From Clostridia bacterium (GTDB taxonomy: Bacteria > Bacillota_A > Clostridia > Peptostreptococcales > JAAYPU01): 8,961 nt of DNA. Position 1 is the first letter of the stretch; each line of letters opens with the position of its first letter. The stretch lies in NCBI GenBank assembly GCA_022360735.1, contig JAKSCF010000212.1, positions 1 through 8,961 of the forward strand, in the 5' to 3' direction. Both the position numbers and the translations under genes were made by a program. This document shows positions 1 to 6,948 of this stretch, one piece after another. The notes below the pieces were generated by a model, which saw only the letters and a program-made list of their open reading frames with translations, had not been told where the DNA came from and made no database searches.

Positions 1-76
1 CAGCCCACTCGTTGGAATAGCTGTCCATATTAACAGGTCTTTTTTCCAGTTTCTGAAAGCGTTTTGATCTTTTCAT
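1..76 (-). CDS. pduC: Glycerol/propanediol dehydratase large subunit, N-terminal fragment (cut by window edge)
   Basis: Only the first 25 codons are inside the window. They read MKRSKRFQKLEKRPVN followed by a D-x5-EW segment, which fits the start of adenosylcobalamin-dependent diol/glycerol dehydratase large subunits (PduC and DhaB begin M(K)RSKRF..L..RPVNQDG....EW). In the family this subunit (about 550 aa) carries the B12 active site and converts 1,2-diols or glycerol to aldehydes, working with medium and small subunits that should lie beyond base 1. The ATG at 76 is preceded by GAGGG six bases upstream; the ATG five bases earlier runs into a stop after two codons. It follows the 54-aa microprotein gene by 161 bases. 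PduC and DhaB cannot be told apart from this fragment, and a related dehydratase with another substrate is possible. Confidence 0.78.
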   Translation of the reverse strand, partial: MKRSKRFQKLEKRPVNMDSYSNEWA

Positions 77-170
77 AACATCCCTCTTTTTTATATCTTA
101 TTTAATGTTAATTCTTTTACTTAAGTTAATCATTTGTTATCCAATAAAACATTGTATTTTATACGATGTA

Positions 171-225
171 GGGAACGCACCTCTGTGCCATGAGAAATTA
201 GTCAAAGGTTCCAACGGCACAGAGG
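171..225 (-). promoter_or_regulatory. Inverted repeat with possible pseudoknot in the dehydratase leader
   Basis: Two perfect 10-nt arms, CCTCTGTGCC and GGCACAGAGG (plus-strand 180-189 and 216-225), flank a 26-nt loop. On the transcribed minus strand the loop contains GGAAC (212-208), which can pair with GUUCC just downstream of the stem (176-172), giving an H-type pseudoknot. There is no U-run after the stem, so it is not a classic intrinsic terminator. It lies between the 54-aa microprotein gene and the dehydratase start, so it could attenuate or stabilise the downstream message. I do not recognise a known riboswitch class; in particular I did not see the cobalamin box. It could also be a protein-binding dyad. 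Confidence 0.45.
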
Positions 226-237
226 CCGTTATGTATT

Positions 238-402
238 TTATTGTTCTAACTCTGTGACGTCATAGATTTCATTATCATCTTCTAAAAGATCTTTTTGTGT
301 TCTGAACATAATCATTGTTGTAATGATAACAACAGCAAGAAGGGAACAAAGAACTTTTAATACATTCAATCCACCTGTAATGATTAAAGCTTCATCTGCC
401 AT
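238..402 (-). CDS. 54-aa single-pass membrane microprotein
   Basis: This open frame starts MADEALIITGGLNVLKV and ends in an acidic tail (LLEDDNEIYDVTELEQ). Residues about 14-33 form one hydrophobic helix (LKVLCSLLAVVIITTMIMF), followed by RTQK and then the acidic cytoplasmic-looking tail. The ATG at 402 has AAGGAG eight bases upstream, good spacing for this genome type. It follows the 44-aa microprotein gene by 59 bases and precedes the dehydratase by 161 bases, so it is probably in the permease operon. I do not recognise the family. Small one-helix partners of secondary transporters are known (MetS-type or OadG-like subunits), and a role as permease accessory subunit is inferred only from size, topology and position. 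The strong RBS and clear topology make it unlikely to be a chance ORF. Confidence 0.72.
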   Translation of the reverse strand: MADEALIITGGLNVLKVLCSLLAVVIITTMIMFRTQKDLLEDDNEIYDVTELEQ

Positions 403-461
403 TTTCTTCACTCCTTTTTATACTTTCTCAGCACTCAGCTAAGGGTTTTAATAATACATAC

Positions 462-596
462 TTATTTAGGTACTCTTCTTTTTATACCCTTGGCCAATGC
501 CGGCAGAGCCATAGGCGCCACAAAGAAAAAGAGAATACACCATATCACAAGTAATACAACAAAACATAAAGCAATGATCAATCCTGCCATAATCAT
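462..596 (-). CDS. 44-aa single-pass membrane microprotein next to the permease
   Basis: The frame reads MIMAGLIIALCFVVLLV, continues through WCILFFFVAPMALPALAKG, and ends KRRVPK. One long hydrophobic helix covers about residues 4-28, followed by a short basic tail, which by the positive-inside rule should be cytoplasmic. AAAGGTGG precedes two possible starts: ATG at 596 (about 4 bases away) and ATG at 590 (about 10 bases away; protein MAGLIIAL..., 42 aa). The 596 start is given here, but 590 is nearly as likely. The gene begins 19 bases after the permease stop, so translation with the permease is expected. Single-helix proteins of about 30-50 aa encoded beside secondary transporters often act as accessory subunits. 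This role is inference; I do not recognise a named family. Confidence 0.7.
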   Translation of the reverse strand: MIMAGLIIALCFVVLLVIWCILFFFVAPMALPALAKGIKRRVPK

Positions 597-615
597 TCAC
601 CCACCTTTCTATTCT

Positions 616-2040
616 TTAAATAGGCAAACCAAAGTAATGTTTTTTGTCTTTATCGATGGCTTTAATATAGACCGTACGTTTCTTATCATAATAGAAATAG
701 AAGACGATCCCCAAACATATTACCGCAAATAAGAAATACCATACCGTTATAGGTACTGTTTTAACTTGATAATAAAACATATAAGCCGCCCATGTACTGG
801 CAATAATATTTATAATAGGGTAAAACGGTGTTTTAACCGGACGAATTGTATTGGGCTCTTTTTTTCTTAAAATAATGTGAGAAATGGGAATTAATATATA
901 CATAAACATGGCTGCCATAACCAAAGCAAAAGCATAGCTTACTATTTCACGCTGAATAGAACCTAAAATACCTAAAACAAAGCAAAGAACAATACTTCCA
1001 ACGGGTGTTTTATACTTAGGATGCAGGTATGAAAATACTTTCGGTAATCTTTGGTCCCTTCCAAGCACATAGATGGACCTGGTAAATCCTGTAATGGCTG
1101 AAAGGCATGTGGCAAAGGAACTCAGAATTGCAGCCCCTAGAATAATTTTTACTACAAAGACCGGCAATAAATCCGGTGCCATTTCCATGGCCGCAGCAGG
1201 TATGTTCATTTCCGTATTTGCCATACTTGCAAACATATGATAAGGAATAAGCGTCACCATACCTAATGCACAAAGAATCTGAACGGTACCCATTCCCATA
1301 CTGCCCATGGTTTGAATATATCCCAGCCTTGCACGACTTGATTTAATTTCTTCTGCAAGCATGGGAACAATTTCGAACCCCACCATATAGGTAATGGTCA
1401 AACCGGCTAAAGCAAAAAATCCGGCAAATTTAGCATCAAAAGTCGGGAATAAGAAATCACTATTTAAGTTTGTAGCCGCAAGGGTCAAGAATTTTTCAGG
1501 ATTTCTAAGCATTGGAACAATTACCAGTAAGGTCGTCCCTGTAATGGCCACAATACTCATCACAACCTGAACTAAAGTTGAAAATAATATGCCGCGAAAT
1601 ACGATTAGATGAAAGATGACTGCAATAATAATACTCCAAATGGTTGATGAGATTTGAATTTCAGGAAATATCCAGTTGAGGTAAGCACCTGCAACTGAAA
1701 GGTTTAAAGGAATCCAGAAAGCAAAATTAAATGCATAAACAAAGAAAACTATAAATCCAGGAAATTTACCAAATGCTCGTGATATAAATACATATTGTCC
1801 TCCTGAATATGGGAAAGTACTAACCAGCTCCCAATATACCAAAGACATGATGATGACAAAAATCATTGCACCTAGATATCCAAAGACTGTAAGTGGCCCT
1901 CCATTACTAACAATAAACGAGTTAGTAATATAAAAATCGCCGCCTGTTACACCACCAATTAACCATGGGATTAACATCCACCAAGGCACTGAACGCGATA
2001 ATTTCTGATTATCCAGTGTAACACCTTTCTCATTAGACAT
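616..2040 (-). CDS. APC-family amino acid/amine permease
   Basis: A 474-residue polytopic membrane protein with about 12 hydrophobic segments, typical for the amino acid-polyamine-organocation superfamily. It has the glycine-rich TM1 break (LIGGVTGGDF, 27-36), the family signature EL-x2-TFPYSGGQYVFISRAFG (71-91), GFEIVPMLAEEIKSSR (221-236) after TM6, and the loop TRSIYVLGRDQRLPKVF (320-336). Such carriers take up amino acids or amines with protons or sodium, or exchange them; the substrate cannot be read from sequence. The start at 2040 (ATG) is chosen because AAGGAGG lies seven bases upstream; the in-frame TTG at 2046 is too close to that site. It is the first gene after a candidate sigma-54 promoter and probably heads an operon with the two microproteins and the dehydratase. 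Confidence 0.9.
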   Translation of the reverse strand: MSNEKGVTLDNQKLSRSVPWWMLIPWLIGGVTGGDFYITNSFIVSNGGPLTVFGYLGAMIFVIIMSLVYWELVSTFPYSGGQYVFISRAFGKFPGFIVFFVYAFNFAFWIPLNLSVAGAYLNWIFPEIQISSTIWSIIIAVIFHLIVFRGILFSTLVQVVMSIVAITGTTLLVIVPMLRNPEKFLTLAATNLNSDFLFPTFDAKFAGFFALAGLTITYMVGFEIVPMLAEEIKSSRARLGYIQTMGSMGMGTVQILCALGMVTLIPYHMFASMANTEMNIPAAAMEMAPDLLPVFVVKIILGAAILSSFATCLSAITGFTRSIYVLGRDQRLPKVFSYLHPKYKTPVGSIVLCFVLGILGSIQREIVSYAFALVMAAMFMYILIPISHIILRKKEPNTIRPVKTPFYPIINIIASTWAAYMFYYQVKTVPITVWYFLFAVICLGIVFYFYYDKKRTVYIKAIDKDKKHYFGLPI

Positions 2041-2132
2041 ATGCAATCCTCCTTAAAATAAATAATATTTTTAATTCTTCTCCTTTCCTTTACATTTTTT
2101 AAGCACAGTCACTGATATGAAATCTACCCAAG

Positions 2133-2148
2133 TGCAATATCTATACCA
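2133..2148 (-). promoter_or_regulatory. Sigma-54 (-24/-12) promoter for the permease operon
   Basis: The minus strand reads TGGTATAGATATTGCA, with GG and GC separated by exactly ten bases as sigma-54 RNA polymerase requires, and TTGCA exact at -12. The -24 element departs from TGGCAC at two positions. The predicted start is near 2122, about 80 bases before the permease ATG. A sigma-54 activator is encoded two genes upstream and a long palindrome is centred about 100 bases upstream of the predicted start, where activators of this type normally bind. No convincing sigma-70 promoter was seen in the same gap. Confidence 0.68.
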
Positions 2149-2204
2149 CATTAGAAATGCTCAAAATTACAGTTTTCTGATCATGCTCCAGCTTGTTTTT
2201 GTCC

Positions 2205-2242
2205 TAAAATTAAACACTGTATAAATACAGTGTTTAATTTTA
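2205..2242. promoter_or_regulatory. 38-bp perfect palindrome, candidate upstream activator site
   Basis: Two exact 18-nt arms (TAAAATTAAACACTGTAT and its complement at 2225-2242) are separated by only AA. The centre lies about 101 bases upstream of the predicted sigma-54 transcription start, the usual distance for an enhancer bound by a dimeric activator and contacted by looping. The core is AAACACTGTAT / ATACAGTGTTT. A weaker half-site-like TTACAGTTTT occurs nearby (about 2167-2176). The two-base spacer makes it a poor RNA hairpin tip, but as RNA it could also end the activator-amidohydrolase transcript; the two roles are not exclusive. Confidence 0.6.
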
Positions 2243-2287
2243 AAACATATTATTATTGATTCGAGTTTAAATGACCATCTTCTTCAC

Positions 2288-2316
2288 AAAGGATGTTCAC
2301 TATTGAAACATCCTTT
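2288..2316 (-). terminator. Hairpin just after the amidohydrolase stop, possible terminator
   Basis: Ten-base perfect arms AAAGGATGTT and AACATCCTTT enclose a 9-nt loop, beginning seven bases after the amidohydrolase stop codon. The position fits a terminator or 3'-end stabiliser for the activator-amidohydrolase transcript. The minus-strand sequence after the stem is GTGAAGAAG, without a U-run, so intrinsic termination would be weak. The longer palindrome further on may add to it. Confidence 0.45.
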
Positions 2317-2323
2317 GGCTGCT

Positions 2324-3721
2324 CTAATATTTCCTTAACAATTTTCCGGCGAATAAATTTTGGGTTAATGCTCCGTCTTTTACCACAATTTGGCCATTAA
2401 CCAATACATAATGAATACCCTTTGGTGGTGCATCGGGCTCACCTTGTCCCATAAATGTGGCACAGTCAATAATATGGTCATAATCGAAAATAGCGATATC
2501 TGCATCCATGCCTTCCTCAATAGCCCCTTTATTGACTAAACCAAATCTCTCAGCCGGAAGCAATGTAATTTTTTTAATGGCTTCAATAAGTCCTATTGCT
2601 TTCTTCTGCCTTACATATTGCCCAATAAGTTTCGGATATGTCCCGGATACTTCCGGTGCTCCCATACCGGGATAATGAGGACCATCTGCTGCATTGGTAG
2701 AAATAAAAATATATGATTTTTTCATAGCAGAAATAATAGCATCGGAATCGCATACAAAAGCTGTCACTAAGGTGCTGGGAAATTCTTGACGTAAATAGTG
2801 GAACAAGTCTTTTGTGCAGTATTGCCCCATATAAATACCCGATGATATTAAGAGATCATTAACCCCATATTTCCCATACTCTTTTTCCCATCCCGGATCA
2901 AAGATGCTCGTGCCTATACAAGCCGTAAATGCATCATATACACCACTATCCCCGGTGATATCCAATCCTCTTTGTCTTGCCTCTTCAATGATTCCCAGTC
3001 CTTTTTCCATTGCCCCGCCTATGCCTATATTATAAACCAGTTGTATCATTTGAACTTTGACACCGGTTAATTCTGCAGTTTGAATCACTTCATCAAAATA
3101 CTGGAGTCCTTCCGGTCCATCCTTTCTAATATGAACGGATATTACTTTATCATGCTCTTTTGCTACCTTTGCCAAAGCCAGCATCTCATCAATAGATGTT
3201 CCTGGGACAAATTCTAAGCCAAAATAGATGCCATAAGCCCCGTGCTCTAAAAATCGTTCTGCTAAATCTTTCATAAATTTTATTTCACTTCTTGCAGCAG
3301 GTTTATATCTATCCACAATGCCTGCAGCACTTCTTAATGTAAAGGAATGGGAGATAAAAAAGCCTTGATTCACAACAAATCCCTCTTCCTCTATCTTTCT
3401 GATCACTCTTCCGTTGATGTGTCTTAACCCGCCCAATGTCGTTGTCCCGCCTTGCCTCACAAGGCATTGAGCTGAATAAAGATTGCCGTCCACATGTGAA
3501 TTAAAATCAATGAACCCGGGTGCAACCATTAGACCCGTTGCATCTATGGTTTTATGACCGGAAATATATTTTGATGTTACGATCTCTATTTTATTTTGGC
3601 AGATACCGATATTCCTTTTTTTAATCGTATTATCATTTACATCGATTACATTTCCTCCAACAATGACCAAATCGTATTGTTCGGTAAACTGTTCACAATT
3701 TTTTATATTTTTGCTATACAT
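2324..3721 (-). CDS. Amidohydrolase, N-acyl-D-amino-acid deacylase-like, with altered metal site
   Basis: A 465-aa protein of the amidohydrolase superfamily, D-aminoacylase branch. The start YDLVIVGGNVIDV (16-28) and the end KGAIEEGMDADIAIFD (398-413) form the beta-sandwich, and VAPGFIDFNSHVD (66-78) opens the metal-binding barrel. GLEFVPG (168-174) and GTYPKLIGQYVR (360-371), then LLPAERFGL, match conserved D-aminoacylase stretches. Unusually, the HxH motif is N74-S-H76, the NCG cysteine is missing (TTTLGG, 93-98), and the second bridging histidine position reads VQMIQ (223-227). H197 (SVHIR) and D346 (AADG) remain. Deacylation of N-acyl-amino acids is therefore doubtful; a modified hydrolase or lyase is possible. 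The ATG at 3721 is six bases after AAAGGAGG; the GTG at 3724 is closer than usual. The gene follows the activator after 45 bases and is probably co-transcribed. Confidence 0.82.
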   Translation of the reverse strand: MYSKNIKNCEQFTEQYDLVIVGGNVIDVNDNTIKKRNIGICQNKIEIVTSKYISGHKTIDATGLMVAPGFIDFNSHVDGNLYSAQCLVRQGGTTTLGGLRHINGRVIRKIEEEGFVVNQGFFISHSFTLRSAAGIVDRYKPAARSEIKFMKDLAERFLEHGAYGIYFGLEFVPGTSIDEMLALAKVAKEHDKVISVHIRKDGPEGLQYFDEVIQTAELTGVKVQMIQLVYNIGIGGAMEKGLGIIEEARQRGLDITGDSGVYDAFTACIGTSIFDPGWEKEYGKYGVNDLLISSGIYMGQYCTKDLFHYLRQEFPSTLVTAFVCDSDAIISAMKKSYIFISTNAADGPHYPGMGAPEVSGTYPKLIGQYVRQKKAIGLIEAIKKITLLPAERFGLVNKGAIEEGMDADIAIFDYDHIIDCATFMGQGEPDAPPKGIHYVLVNGQIVVKDGALTQNLFAGKLLRKY

Positions 3722-3766
3722 CACTAACCTCCTTTAGCTCATATCCTGCATTGGCATATAGCTGAC

Positions 3767-5743
3767 TTACAATAGATCATATTTATTCAGATTTCTATAA
3801 ATAGTGGTTCTGCTGATTTGGAGGATTTCTGATGCCCTCTTAATATTTCCATCCGATTGATCGAGTACACTTTTAATGTACTTTGCTGTTGCTTTTTCTA
3901 ACGGCTCTATTTCTATGGGCAAAAAATTCTTTGTATCGGATTCGAACTCTGTGATTTCTTTTGGAATGGATTCTATCCCCAGAACATTCTGCTCTGACAT
4001 GATGATCATTCTTTCAATCACATTATGCAGCTGCCTTACATTGCCGGGCCAATCATAATTCATCAGTACTTTCATGGCAGTATCATTTATTTTGATATTT
4101 CTATTTAAATTTACTTTTTCTTTATTGATATAATGATAAATCAGGATGGGTATATCCTCTTTTCTTTCTCTTAAAGAAGGCAGCTTAAGATAAATAACAT
4201 TTAAACGATAAAAAAGGTCTTCTCTAAAGCTTCCTTTGGCAACCTCTTTGCTTAAATCTGAGTTAGTGGCTGCAATCACTTGCACATCAATAGAAATTGG
4301 TTTGGATCCTCCGATTCTCATAATATAATTCTCTTGTAAAACTCTCAACAATTTGGCCTGCATATCAATAGGCATATTACCTATTTCGTCTAAAAACAAA
4401 GTGCCTTGGTGCGCCAATTCAAACTTGCCTCGTTGGCCGCCTTTTCTAGCTCCTGTAAAAGAACCTTCTTCATATCCAAACAATTCGCTTTCTAAAAGTT
4501 CTCGGGGTATTGCGCCGCAATCTACAGCAATAAAGGGACCATTGGCCCTTGAACTGTTATTATGGATAGCTTGTGCAAACATTTCTTTGCCTGTCCCACT
4601 TTCACCTTCAATGATAATGCGATAATTATGACTGGCAATCCTAAGTGCCAAGTTAATTACGTCCCTTAACGCCGGAGAGTTGCCGATTATATCTTTAAAG
4701 TTAAAATATGCACGATTGGTCATGTTGATCTTTGTTGCCAATTCTTGAATTTCTTCCATTTTTGTAAACACTAACACTCTGTTTCTTTTTACTGTCTCAT
4801 TACTGGAAAAATATTTTACCTTTAAAAAGCAATTAAAACTTTTAACCCGTCCTTCTATCTTAACTTCAAATCGATTAATGCCGTCAAGTTGATCCATTAT
4901 AATTGGTATTTTAGGTACGGTATTTAAAATATTGATATCTTTTCCTATTATTTCTTCTTTTTTCATGCCCAAGAGTTGTGCCATTTCCATATTGGCTTGA
5001 GTAATAATAAGGTCATCATTAATGTAAATAACACCATCTGTTACGGTTTCTAAAATTTCTTGTTGTTCTTCACTGTTTTTAATGATTTGTCTGTGGATAT
5101 CTTTTAACTGCAATTCATTTTCTATGGCTTTTGCAGCAGCCACTACCATGCCTAATGTGTGGTTATTTAATGCATGCATGCACATTGTCATATTCAATAT
5201 CCCTATCAACTCGCCCATTCTGTCAAAAATAGGAGATGAATAGCAAGCATTATTTTGTAACATTTGACAGTAATGTTCAGAACCAACCACTCGGAAAGGT
5301 TTTTTAAATTTTAATACTAAACCACAACTATTGGTTCCAATATTCTGCTCTTTTACGTTTTCTCCAATTTGAAATACATAATGGGTTTTCTCTGTTATCT
5401 TATCGCTGTTGATGTAGTTTAATAAAAAGCCGTCTCGGTCGACAATTCCAACACTTAAACCCGATTCATTGACAATGTCTATTAATGTTTCCATAAATGG
5501 CAGAGCAGTGTCCAACAGCGTTTTGTTCTGTTCTATTCTATGAGAAAGACTTTTATACTCTAACAATGGCTGCCTTTCACGCATGAAATAATTAATATTT
5601 GCAGTTTTACATCGCTTCCACGATTCAAGTATTATAGGCCGAATAGCATGATTATCCACCTTTTCATTATTAATAAAATTAACCCAAGCATATTCATAAC
5701 GTAATATTTCTGGGTTTTCGAGATTATAAAACGGATCATACAT
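3767..5743 (-). CDS. Sigma-54-dependent transcriptional activator (GAF-PAS-AAA+-Fis)
   Basis: A 658-aa enhancer-binding protein resembling AcoR/DhaR-type activators. The N-terminal region has a GAF-like sensor (about 85-210) and a PAS domain (about 228-335). The AAA+ domain has Walker A GESGTGKE (380-387), the sigma-54 loop GSFTGA (427-432; serine in place of the usual alanine, a common variant), Walker B GTLFLDEIG (447-455), FREDLFYRLNV (507-517) and WPGNVRQL (565-572). A Fis-type helix-turn-helix ends it (IKRASEILQISRTTIYRNL, 634-652). It should hydrolyse ATP to open sigma-54 promoters, here most likely the one upstream of the permease. ATG 5743 is chosen, with AGGGAG 11 bases upstream; TTG 5752 and GTG 5755 lie too near this site. 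The ligand sensed by GAF/PAS is unknown. Confidence 0.92.
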   Translation of the reverse strand: MYDPFYNLENPEILRYEYAWVNFINNEKVDNHAIRPIILESWKRCKTANINYFMRERQPLLEYKSLSHRIEQNKTLLDTALPFMETLIDIVNESGLSVGIVDRDGFLLNYINSDKITEKTHYVFQIGENVKEQNIGTNSCGLVLKFKKPFRVVGSEHYCQMLQNNACYSSPIFDRMGELIGILNMTMCMHALNNHTLGMVVAAAKAIENELQLKDIHRQIIKNSEEQQEILETVTDGVIYINDDLIITQANMEMAQLLGMKKEEIIGKDINILNTVPKIPIIMDQLDGINRFEVKIEGRVKSFNCFLKVKYFSSNETVKRNRVLVFTKMEEIQELATKINMTNRAYFNFKDIIGNSPALRDVINLALRIASHNYRIIIEGESGTGKEMFAQAIHNNSSRANGPFIAVDCGAIPRELLESELFGYEEGSFTGARKGGQRGKFELAHQGTLFLDEIGNMPIDMQAKLLRVLQENYIMRIGGSKPISIDVQVIAATNSDLSKEVAKGSFREDLFYRLNVIYLKLPSLRERKEDIPILIYHYINKEKVNLNRNIKINDTAMKVLMNYDWPGNVRQLHNVIERMIIMSEQNVLGIESIPKEITEFESDTKNFLPIEIEPLEKATAKYIKSVLDQSDGNIKRASEILQISRTTIYRNLNKYDLL

Positions 5744-6085
5744 ATCAATCAACACTCCCTATAGTATAAATTCATCATTTGGTTAATGCTGTTTGTCCCC
5801 TTAGGGAACATTCCTATACTTTTATGCAGGGTTTAAAAATTATATGATGGGTTTTCATTTATGGGCTCATGCGAATTCCGGTAAAAACATTGGATTACTA
5901 GATAAGATTTTAATCAATTGAAGTGCAAAAACTAAAAATTGGTTCACTTTGTTTAGACATTCAATATTGTAGATAACAACTATTCTCTTAAGAGATACGT
6001 TTCTATAACAAATTATACCACTTCATCTGGTGCTAATCTATCACTTAATATGTCAAGGAAAGATAGCTTAATTTAATATTTACCA
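5744..6085. other. 342-base gap upstream of the activator, no gene
   Basis: No ORF with a credible RBS was found on either strand. On the activator side it holds an extended -10 promoter (6012-6020), an exact 12-bp palindrome TCTCTTAAGAGA (5984-5995) just downstream of the predicted transcript start, and a 17-bp imperfect palindrome TGTCCCCTTAGGGAACA (5794-5810; one mismatched pair) about 50 bases before the activator ATG. Either could be an operator for autoregulation. No clear terminator for the CPBP protease gene was seen here. Confidence 0.5.
6012..6020 (-). promoter_or_regulatory. Extended -10 promoter, probably for the activator gene
   Basis: The minus strand reads TGGTATAAT, a perfect TATAAT with the TGn extension. 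No good -35 lies 16-18 bases upstream (TAGATT is the nearest hexamer), which an extended -10 can tolerate. Transcription would begin near 6005 and give the activator mRNA a leader of about 260 bases. TTGACA further upstream (33-base spacing) is too far to serve this -10. Confidence 0.45.
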
Positions 6086-6910
6086 TTAATACCCTCCCCA
6101 AAATCTGATAAAATCAATACACCAATGAAAGGCTATGGCAGTCTCTAAATCTCTTTTATATTGTAAATAGGCCATTGGAAATCCAAATAAAGAACATGTC
6201 AAAATCAGCATGGAAATAGCTCCTATGGGGTTTACAATCCACAATTCTGAAAAATGAATGAGACTATGAGGAACTATAGCAAAAATAAAACTCAAGATAA
6301 TGGCAGTATTTTTCGAAAAGTATTTTGACAATACAACCATCAAGACATTCATAATAAAAAATCTAAAAATTATTTCCTCGGCAATACCCGGCTGTAGTGC
6401 TATAAATGCTGAAAATGCCGGAGATTCAAATGCTCTGATGCCAAATGTACTTCTAAAGTACATTAGATTTATGATCCCTAAGGGCAAACTAATTCCAGCA
6501 CCTATTATAAAAGATGTTATGGATTTCTTTATATTGCCCTTAACTATAGATGCCTTTATCGGCCCATCGGATATTAAACTGCTTGCTACGAAAGTACTGG
6601 TAATAATAAAAACTTGTGGTAAGATCGTCACCCAATTGGTTCTGTAATAAAAACTTACACTGCTGATCAGCATCAACAACATTCCAACAGCTATATATCT
6701 CAGCTTTATTGCTTTATATTTTTTTATAATGACACCTACAGAGCAAATCCCAATAAAGTACTCTGTCCATCCCCAAGCTCTATACATAAATTGTGAATCA
6801 CCTATTGAATTTGTATACACTATTGACGAAATATAAATGATTATAAAGATTAATGTAATAACCGTTATTATTAATAGACCTTTTTTATTCTCTAACCGCT
6901 CTTGCTTCAT
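6086..6910 (-). CDS. CPBP-family (Abi/CAAX-type) intramembrane protease
   Basis: A 274-aa membrane protein with about 7-8 hydrophobic segments. The glutamate pair and arginine of the family lie in AEEIIFRFF (177-185: E178, E179, R183). The second motif is FAIVPHSLIHF (210-220, H215/H219), and the third is FHWCIDFIRF (261-270, H262, D266). These residues would form the zinc-free or metal glutamate/histidine site of CPBP (Rce1-like) peptidases. Members process membrane-anchored peptides, act in bacteriocin immunity, or have unknown roles. The N-terminal half (1-120) is not part of the conserved core and I do not recognise it. ATG 6910 has AAAGGAG eight bases upstream. It has its own promoter and a terminator in front, and no bacteriocin-like neighbour is seen, so the substrate is open. 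Confidence 0.82.
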   Translation of the reverse strand: MKQERLENKKGLLIITVITLIFIIIYISSIVYTNSIGDSQFMYRAWGWTEYFIGICSVGVIIKKYKAIKLRYIAVGMLLMLISSVSFYYRTNWVTILPQVFIITSTFVASSLISDGPIKASIVKGNIKKSITSFIIGAGISLPLGIINLMYFRSTFGIRAFESPAFSAFIALQPGIAEEIIFRFFIMNVLMVVLSKYFSKNTAIILSFIFAIVPHSLIHFSELWIVNPIGAISMLILTCSLFGFPMAYLQYKRDLETAIAFHWCIDFIRFWGGY

Positions 6911-6948
6911 TTTCTAACTCCTTTTATTTTTGGTTTATCACAACCTTT

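Noticed and set aside
177..190. Sigma-54-like TGGCACAGAGGTGC on the minus strand before the dehydratase
   Set aside because: GG and GC are nine bases apart instead of ten, and the bases are part of the stem of the inverted repeat; sigma-54 promoters rarely allow this spacing.
427..443. Six-base-pair hairpin between the two microprotein genes
   Set aside because: Short, includes a G-U pair and has no U-run; too weak to call a terminator.
490..732. Plus-strand 80-codon frame
   Set aside because: It overlaps the 44-aa microprotein gene and the permease 3' end on the other strand, has no RBS and a low-complexity composition.
1016..1273. Minus-strand 85-codon frame inside the permease gene
   Set aside because: Out-of-frame shadow of the permease, cysteine- and tyrosine-rich without family features.
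4353..4625. Plus-strand 90-codon frame opposite the activator (also 3876-4058)
   Set aside because: Antisense shadows of the conserved AAA+ and C-terminal regions, without RBS or recognisable domain.
5801..5808. TAGGGAAC shared between the dehydratase leader (170-176) and the activator leader
   Set aside because: Seven to eight bases of identity without matching flanks is expected by chance in this length of sequence.
6300..6647. Plus-strand 115-codon frame opposite the CPBP protease
   Set aside because: Mirror of the hydrophobic protease coding sequence; no RBS.
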